Shown here one piece after another: positions 45,001-53,200 of a stretch of DNA of 64,000 nt. Each line of letters begins with the position of its first letter. The stretch's first letter is position 1. The translations under genes were made by a program, and so were the position numbers. Below the pieces are notes generated by a model. That model was not told the DNA's origin. It saw nothing but the letters and a program-made list of their open reading frames with translations, and did not search any database. Location of the stretch: contig CALENB010000047.1 of assembly GCA_937910235.1 (NCBI GenBank), forward strand, positions 1-64,000. The letters run 5' to 3'. The DNA is from an uncultured Myxococcales bacterium. GTDB taxonomy: Bacteria; Myxococcota_A; UBA9042.

Positions 45001-46062
45001 AACGGCCGCGACGTAGTTGAACAGAAACGGCTTGGCAAACGTGTCCCGGCCCGCAAACCAGGCCTCCCAGACGTCTTGCTGTTGGTCAAATCCGTGACCC
45101 GGTACGAACTGCTTGTTGTGTTTGCCGAAGAAGACAAAGTCCCCGGCGCCCATGCCGCCGGACTTCTCCGTGCTCTGGGTAACGAGGGGGCTATCGCCGA
45201 GAATTGTGGAGATGACGCCCACGCCGTCGTCGATTGGGTCCATCGTCAGCGTCTTTGAGCAGGCACACACCTCACAGCCGCTGGCGTTGACCTGAAATGC
45301 GTCGCATTTGGTCGTGCAGGTCTTGCTGATGTCGGTGCAGGCGCACGTACCGACCGGGGTCGTCGTGTCTTTGAACCCGCAGGTTTGGCCCTCGGGGCAC
45401 AGCTTTTTCGCGGTGCACGTGTCGAAGACGTTGGGTTTGTCCGTGAGCGTCAGCGTGGTCTTCATCCGCACGAATGACTCGCCGGGACGAACGGTGTAGT
45501 CCGTGACGAAGCGCATGTTCGCCTTGAGATCTTTGAACTGCAGCCCCTGCAGTTGGACCATGTTGTCGCGGATGGCGTACAGCGAGTGCAGCATGGCGTA
45601 ACCGCCGCCCTCGACCCGAATCACCGCTTCTTTGCCATCGGAGCCGTCGTTCACCACGGAGATCTGGCTGTCTAGCGGCGCCGGGGTCAGCAGGTTGGCG
45701 AGCGGAAACACTTCAGCAAAACGATCACGACCGCTGCCCTCGGGAAATCGACCGTCTTGGCGGCGAATGTCCAAGTCCACCAAGCTGCCGCCGAACAGAC
45801 CCGGCCCGAACGAACGGCCGGTGTCCAGAATCGCGGCGCGCAGCTTGTCATTCTCCAGGACAAAGTCGCCGACATCGGCGTAGGCGACAGGACCGCCGAC
45901 CAGCTCGTAACGGCTCTCGGCGCGTTTGGCGCGCAGCAGATTCGGCGTCTCCTGCGTACACGCCGGCAACCCGACCAGCAGCGTGAGAACGGCGATCAGC
46001 GGGCGTGCCAGCCGGCGCGACGGTCCAGCGCTTTCGGGGGCATCAGAGGTGGCAATACTCAC
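42061..46062 (-). CDS. Large predicted lipoprotein with PHP/CehA-McbA-like metallohydrolase domain
   Basis: Lipobox LVGLPAC; SGDFHLHQKPSFDSGM, VDYVAATDHDVVTDF, VGVEISTLDIGHYIGFPF, GGSDSHAAS. Confidence 0.8.
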   Translation of the reverse strand: MSIATSDAPESAGPSRRLARPLIAVLTLLVGLPACTQETPNLLRAKRAESRYELVGGPVAYADVGDFVLENDKLRAAILDTGRSFGPGLFGGSLVDLDIRRQDGRFPEGSGRDRFAEVFPLANLLTPAPLDSQISVVNDGSDGKEAVIRVEGGGYAMLHSLYAIRDNMVQLQGLQFKDLKANMRFVTDYTVRPGESFVRMKTTLTLTDKPNVFDTCTAKKLCPEGQTCGFKDTTTPVGTCACTDISKTCTTKCDAFQVNASGCEVCACSKTLTMDPIDDGVGVISTILGDSPLVTQSTEKSGGMGAGDFVFFGKHNKQFVPGHGFDQQQDVWEAWFAGRDTFAKPFLFNYVAAVGGDVSYAYYTVKANDGDPEPQVAVPVFTSTATPFISATLQCKQDTADDADCDAHRVYVYERFLAVGKGDAASVIGEIYRHRGTKVGTVEGYVRWKDSVTAAKNAHVFAFHDPEPGRKWASIDELVAANRKAIGSPGVVSAMDADAGMDLVEDGDFKADLPVGDYQIVAEDQDGILFSAPIPLKIEEGRTHVIQPALPTPARIRINTTDGHGKRLPAKATLVALDAFGKPMERDAHRRVYLGQGRLGTGVQHIAFDEHGSFDIPAAAGRYRLVISHGTEYSLHTMEDFVVTDGQQMSVAAVLRQELDTTGWISGDFHLHQKPSFDSGMALDHRVRTIVAEGVDYVAATDHDVVTDFKPWIEMLGLQGWLKSVVGVEISTLDIGHYIGFPFKYKELDVPSHGSVDWYCMTSNTLVDTMVFERSGFEQEAGKGAASERPTSIIAHPRDGFLGWADAIGLNAFTMTRNRNETDADLAKDTQVFRTVTCDHDAMEVFNAKRFDLVRTPSVREIQVFERCLIRIDEAGVDKKSGTIDAAVARAALPMACPELTLLPELAETPELLGKKLEKDGVVYWDLGVCDDKERIFECKHRYRSALSVAVNTAILVRTTAEQEAWYVELSRTPEERKLWEPVAGKGRDAVKAQAMLETLTDLCRVDRSGIDKPLTDLISATDLLRPCGERNGVLEDYFRFLEYGLIKAAIGGSDSHAASLEPGLPRTYIRSKTDDPLAIDVAEMARNMRGSRVMTTYGAFLEVFVAGKEPGQTAMVKAGDKLNVKIKVQTASWYGVDLIEVYMNGKLAHREQVTADTSAIVDFDKTIELIAPSRDSWVVVTALGRKPKHWMSPVYLEVPFGELQLPRLASMAFSNVPLVNTQFPAPVRFPDFYPVRPYAIANAVLIDTDGNGVYDAPNALPPFCSPTCDIKTAVLTDGSGRTCTDLQASYVCLQPEGRCGVPIPGVCDIYQAINQGALRNALGGDRAASPAP

Positions 46063-46071
46063 GGCAACCTC

Positions 46072-47277
46072 CTAGAGACGCAGCATGATCTTGAAGAGCA
46101 GCGAGTCATTGTCGAAGGGTAGGCCGGCCTGCTCCCTGCGGTGATCGTACTGGAGCCACACGCGCAACAAGTTGCCGACCAGCGTCCGGCCCACTGCCGC
46201 GCTGACCCACATCTCGTCATCGCTGTTTTTCACGGTAGTGTTGGGGTTCACGAGCTCGACACGCGCCGCAAACGTCATCTTGTTCCAGACGTAGCCCAGC
46301 TCAGCGCTGATCGCCTCGCGCGTGAGCGTCTCCGGGATCGTCGACGCCGTGGTCGGGCGATCCTTAGGCGAGGCGTTGTCGCGAATCCACTCGGCGAGGA
46401 GATGCACACCAGCGACCTTCAGGTGGAGATCTGCCGAGTAGCCCGCGCCGGTGATGCCGCCGCCGTCGTTCATGTACGCGCCACCGCCGACCGCGAGCCG
46501 CAGCTTGCCGCCGCTGAGATCGTGGACCGATGGCCCGATCTTGCCCATGGGCTCGACCTGCAAGCGCGCGACCGTGCTCAAACCGTGGAACTTGTTGCCG
46601 TGCAGCCCGCTGCTGTTCACCGCGCCTAAATAGAATGTCGCGCCCCGGTCGAAGCCATTGTAGACGCCCAGGCGCCAGCTCAGGCCAAGCAAGCCGTAGT
46701 CTCCGCCGACCGTGAGCCCCACCTGCCGAAAGGGCGCCATGGCGTTGGACGAGCGCGAGCGCTCCGACAACGCTGCGTCCGCAGAGCTCAGGATAGCCGA
46801 CCTTGAGAAGGGCACCGTTCGCGCGCCGAACCACATCTTCAAAAAGTGGAAGCGATCGTAGCCGATCCAGGCGTCCGTCAACGGGCTGCCGACCAGATCG
46901 GTGACGATGGTGAACGGCACATGCTTCGCAAAATGGCCCTGCAGCCCGAATCGTGCGCGCGGGATGGCAAACCCCGGCCGCTCGACGAGATCGCCGCGGT
47001 CGAGCTGATTGTCCTCGCCTGCCAGCAGGCCGGCGCGCAGCTCGATGCGCGTGTGCAGACGTATCTGCATCTCGCCGCGCTCCACCACGGCCTGACCCGG
47101 ATGATACTTCGGGTAGCCCGGCGCGGCGTAGCCCGCGTCATCCGAGGCGGTTGGCTCCGCCGCCAACGCGGTTGCGGCAAACGACGTGCTGGCCAGCCAA
47201 GCGCTGGCAAGCAACGCGGCGAGCACGAGTGAGGTTGGGAGCCACCGACGTCGGCGACCGTTAGATTCCATACGCAT
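46072..47277 (-). CDS. Predicted outer-membrane porin, OprO/OprP-like
   Basis: Signal peptide; IQIRLHTRIELRAGLL-type strands, IPRARFGLQGHFAKHVPFTIVTDL, LTDAWIGYDRFHFLKMWFGARTVPFSR; C-terminal LFKIMLRL. Confidence 0.72.
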   Translation of the reverse strand: MRMESNGRRRRWLPTSLVLAALLASAWLASTSFAATALAAEPTASDDAGYAAPGYPKYHPGQAVVERGEMQIRLHTRIELRAGLLAGEDNQLDRGDLVERPGFAIPRARFGLQGHFAKHVPFTIVTDLVGSPLTDAWIGYDRFHFLKMWFGARTVPFSRSAILSSADAALSERSRSSNAMAPFRQVGLTVGGDYGLLGLSWRLGVYNGFDRGATFYLGAVNSSGLHGNKFHGLSTVARLQVEPMGKIGPSVHDLSGGKLRLAVGGGAYMNDGGGITGAGYSADLHLKVAGVHLLAEWIRDNASPKDRPTTASTIPETLTREAISAELGYVWNKMTFAARVELVNPNTTVKNSDDEMWVSAAVGRTLVGNLLRVWLQYDHRREQAGLPFDNDSLLFKIMLRL

Positions 47278-47473
47278 GTTCACCCTCCGCGGAGTCGGAC
47301 GGAGGCTATCAGAGGCCATGAGACTCGACTAGCAGGTCGGCGACCCGATCGCGTCGATACCCGCAGGCATAGGACACAGCCCGTCGCACGGCCGCCGCCA
47401 CCGTGGCAGCATGCCGTGCGGACTCGCCGCGCGCAGCGCCAATCGCGGCTGCGTCGTGCCACCTGGAGAGAGC

Positions 47474-48139
47474 ATGCGACGTACAGAAAAGGCCAGAAAG
47501 ATCGCCCTACAGCTAGATGCGCTGTACCCGGAGACGCCGATACCGCTCGACCACAGCGACCCGTTCACCCTGCTGGTGGCGGTCATGTTGTCCGCGCAGA
47601 CGACCGACAAGAAGGTCAACGAAGTGACGCCAGCGCTCTTCGCCGCCGCCCCCGATCCGGCAGCCATGGCGGCGCTGCCGGTCGCCAGCATCCTCGCTTA
47701 CATTCGACAGCTTGGCCTCGCGCCGACCAAGGCGAAGAACCTCCAGCGGCTCAGCGCGATGCTCGGCGAGCTGCATGGCGGCGAGGTGCCCGCGACGTTC
47801 ACGGCGCTGGAGGCGCTGCCGGGCATCGGCCACAAGACGGCCTCAGTGGTGATGTCGCAGGCCTTTGGCGTCCCAGCCTTCCCGGTGGATACGCACATTC
47901 ATCGGCTGGCGGCGCGCTGGGGCCTGTCTGACGGGAAGAACGTCGACAAGACCGAGCGCGACCTGAAGCAGCTCTTTCCCCGTGACACTTGGAACAAGCT
48001 GCACCTGCAGATCATCTTCTTCGGTCGCGAATATTGCCCGGCGCGCGGTCACGACATGCTGCGCTGCCCCATCTGTGGGTGGGCGTCGACGAAGAAGGCC
48101 GTCGCAGCGCAAGACGTGAAGGATCGCCGTCTCCGGTAA
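47474..48139 (+). CDS. nth: Endonuclease III
   Basis: DPFTLLVAVMLSAQTTDKKVN; LEALPGIGHKTASVVMSQAFG; FPVDTHIHRLAARWGL. Confidence 0.93.
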   Translation: MRRTEKARKIALQLDALYPETPIPLDHSDPFTLLVAVMLSAQTTDKKVNEVTPALFAAAPDPAAMAALPVASILAYIRQLGLAPTKAKNLQRLSAMLGELHGGEVPATFTALEALPGIGHKTASVVMSQAFGVPAFPVDTHIHRLAARWGLSDGKNVDKTERDLKQLFPRDTWNKLHLQIIFFGREYCPARGHDMLRCPICGWASTKKAVAAQDVKDRRLR

Positions 48140-48203
48140 CACACGCACGTCGATCCGGCAGCGCGGACGCATCCAAGTCGGCGACGCCTCGCGGCCAAAC
48201 GAC

Positions 48204-48250
48204 GACCGCCCCCTGACGCTTGTACGGCGTCAGGGGGCGGTCTTCATTTC
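48204..48250. terminator. Strong rho-independent-like terminator between convergent genes
   Basis: Perfect 16-bp inverted repeat gaccgccccctgacgc-ttgtacg-gcgtcagggggcggtc followed by ttcattt, between nth (+) and the 50239-48293 gene (-). Confidence 0.85.
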
Positions 48251-48292
48251 AGGCGGATTGGCTCCGCCATCCCTCGGGCAGAAGGCGGAAGC

Positions 48293-50239
48293 CTACTTCT
48301 TGAGCGGGCCCATGTACTCGTACTGGTGCCGGCTATGATTACCGTTGGCGTTCCAGGCGTGGTAGGGGTAGCCGTCGCAGCCGCTGGCGTAGTAGCGGAT
48401 GTAGAACGTGTCGCCCTTCTTCATGGGCCACATGAAGTCCACGTGGCTGTCATGCCAGCCGGTCGTGTGATTCCAGTTGTAGCCATAAGACCGTTGGACG
48501 TTGTTGTGGAAGAACTGCGAGTGCTTCGTATTGCAGCCGTGCTGAATCGTCCAGGCCGTGATGCGGTACCAGCCGCCCTTCTGGATCGTCACGATGCCAC
48601 TGGCGGGGTTGCTGATCGTCAGGTAGCCCTGCGCTGTGTTGAACTCCGTGCGATCGAGGCAGTAGTTCATCCAGCCCGGATTCGTGCCCTTGTGGGTGCT
48701 GCAGCCACCGGACCAGACCGCGGGCGCTGCCTTCGCGGCAAACCACTCCCACGTCTTCACGCCCTTGTTGTCCAGGTTGACGTCGCAGACCTGCATGCCC
48801 ATCGACTTGTCCCAGCGCAGCGAGCCTTCCTTGGCGGCCGTGCACACCGTCGATGTACCGACCTGAACGCTGCCGCCGGCGGTGATGTCTTTGGTGACGT
48901 CCAAGCTACCCGAGGTCTCCTGGTTACCGTTGACGGCGATCTTCTGGTTCGACACGTACTGCATCTTCACCGACCAATCGGTGATCCAGCCGTCCTTCTT
49001 GGTGATCACGTTGCAGTAGGCCGCGTTGCCGGGCGCCTGAAAGATGCAGAAGCTTGAGTCATTCGCCTTCAGCGTCCACAGACCCTGCAGGTTGGCGCCG
49101 ATGAAGTCCTGGAGCGCCTTGCCGGTGCCCTTCTGGGTCTGAGGCAGGGCCTTTGGTGTGAAGGTCTTGTCGTACTTCTTCTCGTCCTTCTTGCCGCACG
49201 GATCGCAGAGCACCCAGCCGGTCTTCTTGTCGTCCGGCGGCAGGAGCGTCAGCGACACAGTCGACAAGTCGGTGTTCTCCACCTTGACGTTGATCTCCAG
49301 GGTCTGCGCGGTGCCGATGTTCGGGAACGTGATGTTGCTCACGGCCTCCGTGCCCTGGTTGTCGGGAATCAGGATCTTCTTGATGGGCGCTGCCTCGGTG
49401 TACACGAACTGATTGGTCAGCATGTTGTTGCTGATCTCGTTAAGTCCATCGGCCGGCAACGCGCTGGGATCGAGCGCCGCGATGCACTTGAGCGTCCCGT
49501 CGGCGTTGATGCCCTTCACGACCTCGCCGTTCTTGGTGCACTCACCCGACGGCGTCTTGATGCCCGTCAACTTCGAGCCATCGCCGAGGTAGCTGCTCGC
49601 CGTCACGCTGGCCGCGGCGATGCCGCCGCTGAACGTGCCGTTCTTGGCCTTCAAGCTGTTGCCACCCAAATCGAGGTCGGCGTCGAACTTCATCTCGCTC
49701 ACCGAGACGCAGCCGGTGCACTTCAGGTCGCTGGCAGGGCCACCCTTCGTATCACTCCCCGCGTAGTTGAAGCCGAGTTTCGCGGCCGACAAGGAGCCGT
49801 CCTTCACCTGACTCGCGGTCAAGCAGCCTGTGCAGGACAACGCGTCTGCGCTGCCCGCGTGCAGCGCGAACAGCGTCGCATGCACCCGGGAGCGCGGCAG
49901 CATCGGGTCCGCGGCGATCTTCACGCCCAGCCACTGCGCCTTGAGCGCGCCGAGCGTCTTCATGTCGAGCGGCGTCGTTGCGCCGATCACGTGGCTGAAC
50001 TGACCACCTTTGACGATGACCTTCACTGGGCCTTCGCTCCATGCCGCCGTGCCGCCGGACTCCGACTCCCACAGCGAAAACGTCGCGTCGTACGTGCCAT
50101 CCGCCGCCGCGCCGCCGCCTGAGGACGTCAACATGCCCTCAATAAGACTCGTCGCTGGCGCCGCGGCGAACACCGGTCCAGCTACCAACGCGCTCGCCAC
50201 CATGGCGAACGCAACCCAACTACTCATGGCCTTCTGCAT
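48293..50239 (-). CDS. Secreted fibre-like protein with P-domain-like region and C-terminal beta-rich domain
   Basis: Signal peptide; ASSYLGDGSKLTGI fibre motif; ITFPNIGTAQTLEINVKVENTDLSTVSLTLLPPD...LQGLWTLKANDS; C-terminal GIVTIQKGGWYRITAW...KKGDTFYIRYYASG. Confidence 0.6.
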   Translation of the reverse strand: MQKAMSSWVAFAMVASALVAGPVFAAAPATSLIEGMLTSSGGGAAADGTYDATFSLWESESGGTAAWSEGPVKVIVKGGQFSHVIGATTPLDMKTLGALKAQWLGVKIAADPMLPRSRVHATLFALHAGSADALSCTGCLTASQVKDGSLSAAKLGFNYAGSDTKGGPASDLKCTGCVSVSEMKFDADLDLGGNSLKAKNGTFSGGIAAASVTASSYLGDGSKLTGIKTPSGECTKNGEVVKGINADGTLKCIAALDPSALPADGLNEISNNMLTNQFVYTEAAPIKKILIPDNQGTEAVSNITFPNIGTAQTLEINVKVENTDLSTVSLTLLPPDDKKTGWVLCDPCGKKDEKKYDKTFTPKALPQTQKGTGKALQDFIGANLQGLWTLKANDSSFCIFQAPGNAAYCNVITKKDGWITDWSVKMQYVSNQKIAVNGNQETSGSLDVTKDITAGGSVQVGTSTVCTAAKEGSLRWDKSMGMQVCDVNLDNKGVKTWEWFAAKAAPAVWSGGCSTHKGTNPGWMNYCLDRTEFNTAQGYLTISNPASGIVTIQKGGWYRITAWTIQHGCNTKHSQFFHNNVQRSYGYNWNHTTGWHDSHVDFMWPMKKGDTFYIRYYASGCDGYPYHAWNANGNHSRHQYEYMGPLKK

Positions 50240-50281
50240 CGCAACCCCAATCGCCCGAGCCGGGCAGCCAGCACAATAATT

Positions 50282-53200
50282 CTACTTGAGTCCCAGCAGA
50301 CCTGAGATCCACTGGTAAAATCCGAACTTCGCGGTGTACTTCGTGCTAGCCGCTGCGCCACCGACGGGCGTGCCACCGGCGAAAGCCCTGATCGTCAGCT
50401 TGCCAGCGGTGCCCGCTACGACGGCGTTACCGTTCCGCGCCAGGAACGCGGTCGGAGCGCAGCCCTCATCGACAACGCCGCTGCAGCTGTTGTCCTTGCC
50501 GTCACAGATCTCGTTGGCCGGCTTCGTGTCGCCGACGCAGGTCCCGAGCGTGCCGTCCGCGGCGCACTTCTGCACGCCGTCGTCGCACAGACCCACCTTT
50601 CGCGTCTTGGGCGGTCCGGTGTAGCAGGCCACCGACAGGTTGGTGTTGACGGCGTTGCTGCAGCCCTTGTCTTTGTCGCAGGCGTCTTCGGTGCACGGGT
50701 TGCCGTCGTTGCACGTCAGCGCCTTGCCGCTCACGCAGGACCACGCCCCGACGCTGTCCGTGGCGCAAACGTCACCCGATGTACACGCGTTGTTGTCCGA
50801 GCACGACTGGATGAGTGGCTTCGTCCCGCACTTGCCGGTCTGCTTGTCGCAGCTGTCCGCCGTGCACGGGTTACCGTCATCGCAGTTTGTATTTTTACCA
50901 GCCTCGCACTTGCCCAACACGCACTTGTCGCCAGCGGTGCAGGCGTCGCCGTCCGCGTCGCAGGTGCCACCCTGGGCGGTGTGGACACACCCCTGCTTCG
51001 GGTCGCAGCTGTCCGCGGTGCACGGGTTGCCGTCATCGCACTTCAACAGCGTCCCAGACAAACATTTGCCCGACTTGCAGGCGTCTTGCGTCGTGCACAG
51101 CGAACCGTCCGCATCACAGGGGGTGCCGGTCGCCTTGACGTCCTGCTCGCACTTGCCGGTCTTCACCGCGCACGCTGTCTTCAGGCAGTAGTTGTCCGCG
51201 CTCAGGTCGCATTTCACGATCGTCACCGGGTTCACCTTGCACTCGTTGTTGGTGTCGCAGTACAGCGTGCCATTGCACAGGTTGCCGTCCTCTTTCGCGG
51301 CGCAGTCCGTATCCTTTGTGCAGGCGCAGGTGTTGACACCGCTCTGGCAGAGACCCTTCACGCAGGCGTCATTCTGGGTGCAGCTGTTGCCGTCGTCGCA
51401 GCTCTTGTTGACCAGCGCGGTGTTCGTGCAGCCGGTCTTCGGGTCGCACGCGTCGATGGTGCACTGGTTGCTGTCGTCGCAGGTCTTGGAGACGTTGACC
51501 GCCTGGCCCTTGCAGACGCCACCCTGGCAGCTGTCGCCGGTCGTGCAGGCGTCGCCATCTGAGCAGGCGCCTGAGAGCGGCGTGTTGACGCAGCCCTCCT
51601 TCGGATCGCACGAGTCGCTTGTACACGCGTTCTTGTCGTCGCAGTTGAGCAGGGCGCCTGGCTTGCAGAGCCCCGCAGCGCACGCATCGCCGGAGGTGCA
51701 GACGTTGTCGTCGGCCTTGCAGGGCGTGCCGTCGGTCTGCTTGAGGATCTCACACTTGCCGGTCTTGGCGTTGCAGCCGTTTGTTTGGCAGGTGCTGTTC
51801 ACGGACTTGTCGCACGTGACGATCGTGCCGGGGTTGACCTTGCAGCTGAAGGGTTGCGCGCTCTTGTCGCAGTACAGCGTGCCGTTGCAGACGTTGCCAT
51901 CCTCAGACGACGCGCAGTCCGTGTTCGACGTACAGCCACACGTGTTCACGCCGCTGTTGCAGGTGCCGCCCTTGCAGTAGTCGCTCTTGGTGCAGGCGTT
52001 GCCATCGTCGCAGGTCGCGGCGTCGTCAGGCGTGCTCACGCAACCCTTCTGCGGGTTGCAGCTCTCGATGGTGCAGACGTTGTTGTCGTCGCACTTCTTC
52101 TTCGGGTCGAACACAGTACCCGCGCACAGCCCCTTGCTACAGGTGTCCTTCTCGGTGCAGGCGTTGCCGTCATCACACGCCTGACCCGACGTTACGGGCG
52201 AAAAGACGCAACCCTTGTCCTTGTCACACTGGTCCTGGGTACACGGGTTCTTGTCATTGCAGACGATGGCGGTGGGCCCAAAGCAGGTGTAGACGCCGAT
52301 GGTTGGCTCTTTTCCGCACTGGTCATCGGAGGTGCAGGCGTTGCCATCGTCGCATTTGTCGACGATCGGGGCGTGCAGGCACTTGCCGGTCTTCGGGTCA
52401 CAGGCGTCCTTCGTGCACGACTCTTTGTCGTCACAGTCCGCCGTCGTACCCGTCACACACGTCGCCGATTGGCAACTGTCGCCGCTGGTGCACAAGCTGT
52501 CGTCGGCATCACACGGGTTCGTGTTCGCCTTGTGCGCGCAGCCCTGCTTGGGGTCGCAGCTGTCGTCGGTGCAAGGGTTCTTGTCATCACAGCTGACGGG
52601 CGCGCCCTGAAGGCACTTGCCGCCATTGCAGGCGTCGTTCTCGGTGCAGACGTTATTGTCGGCATCGCACGCCTTACCCTTGACCTCTTGCGTGATGCTG
52701 CACTGACCGTCCTTAGGATTGCAGGCGTTGTTCTGGCAGGCGTTGTTCAGGCTTGTGTCGCACGTGACCTTGCTGCCTGGCTTGAGCTCACACTGGAACG
52801 GCTGCTTCGACGTGTCGCAGTACAACGTGCCATTGCAGAGGTTGCCGTCTTCCTTCGACGCACACTGCGCGTCGTTGGTGCAGCCGCACGTGTTGACGCC
52901 CGACTTGCACTTACCCGCATCGCAGCTGTCGTTCAGGGTGCACGCGTTTCCGTCATCGCAGCTGCCCGACGTCTTCGCGGCGTTGACGCAGCCGGTGTCG
53001 GCCGCGCAGGTGTCGAGTGTACAGTCGTTGTTGTCGTCGCACGTGCCGGTCACGTCGATCGCGAGCCCTAGGCACTTGCCGTCTTTGCAGCTGTCCTGCT
53101 GCGTACACTTCGAGTCGTCATCGCACGGGCCGGCAGCCGCCTTGTGCGCGCAACCCTGTTTCGTGGGGTCGCAGCTGTCGACAGTGCAGGTGTTCTTGTC

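Noticed and set aside
51785-53071. 428-aa + strand ORF
   Set aside because: Antisense to the 1425-aa Cys array; periodic composition mirrors the repeats on the other strand.
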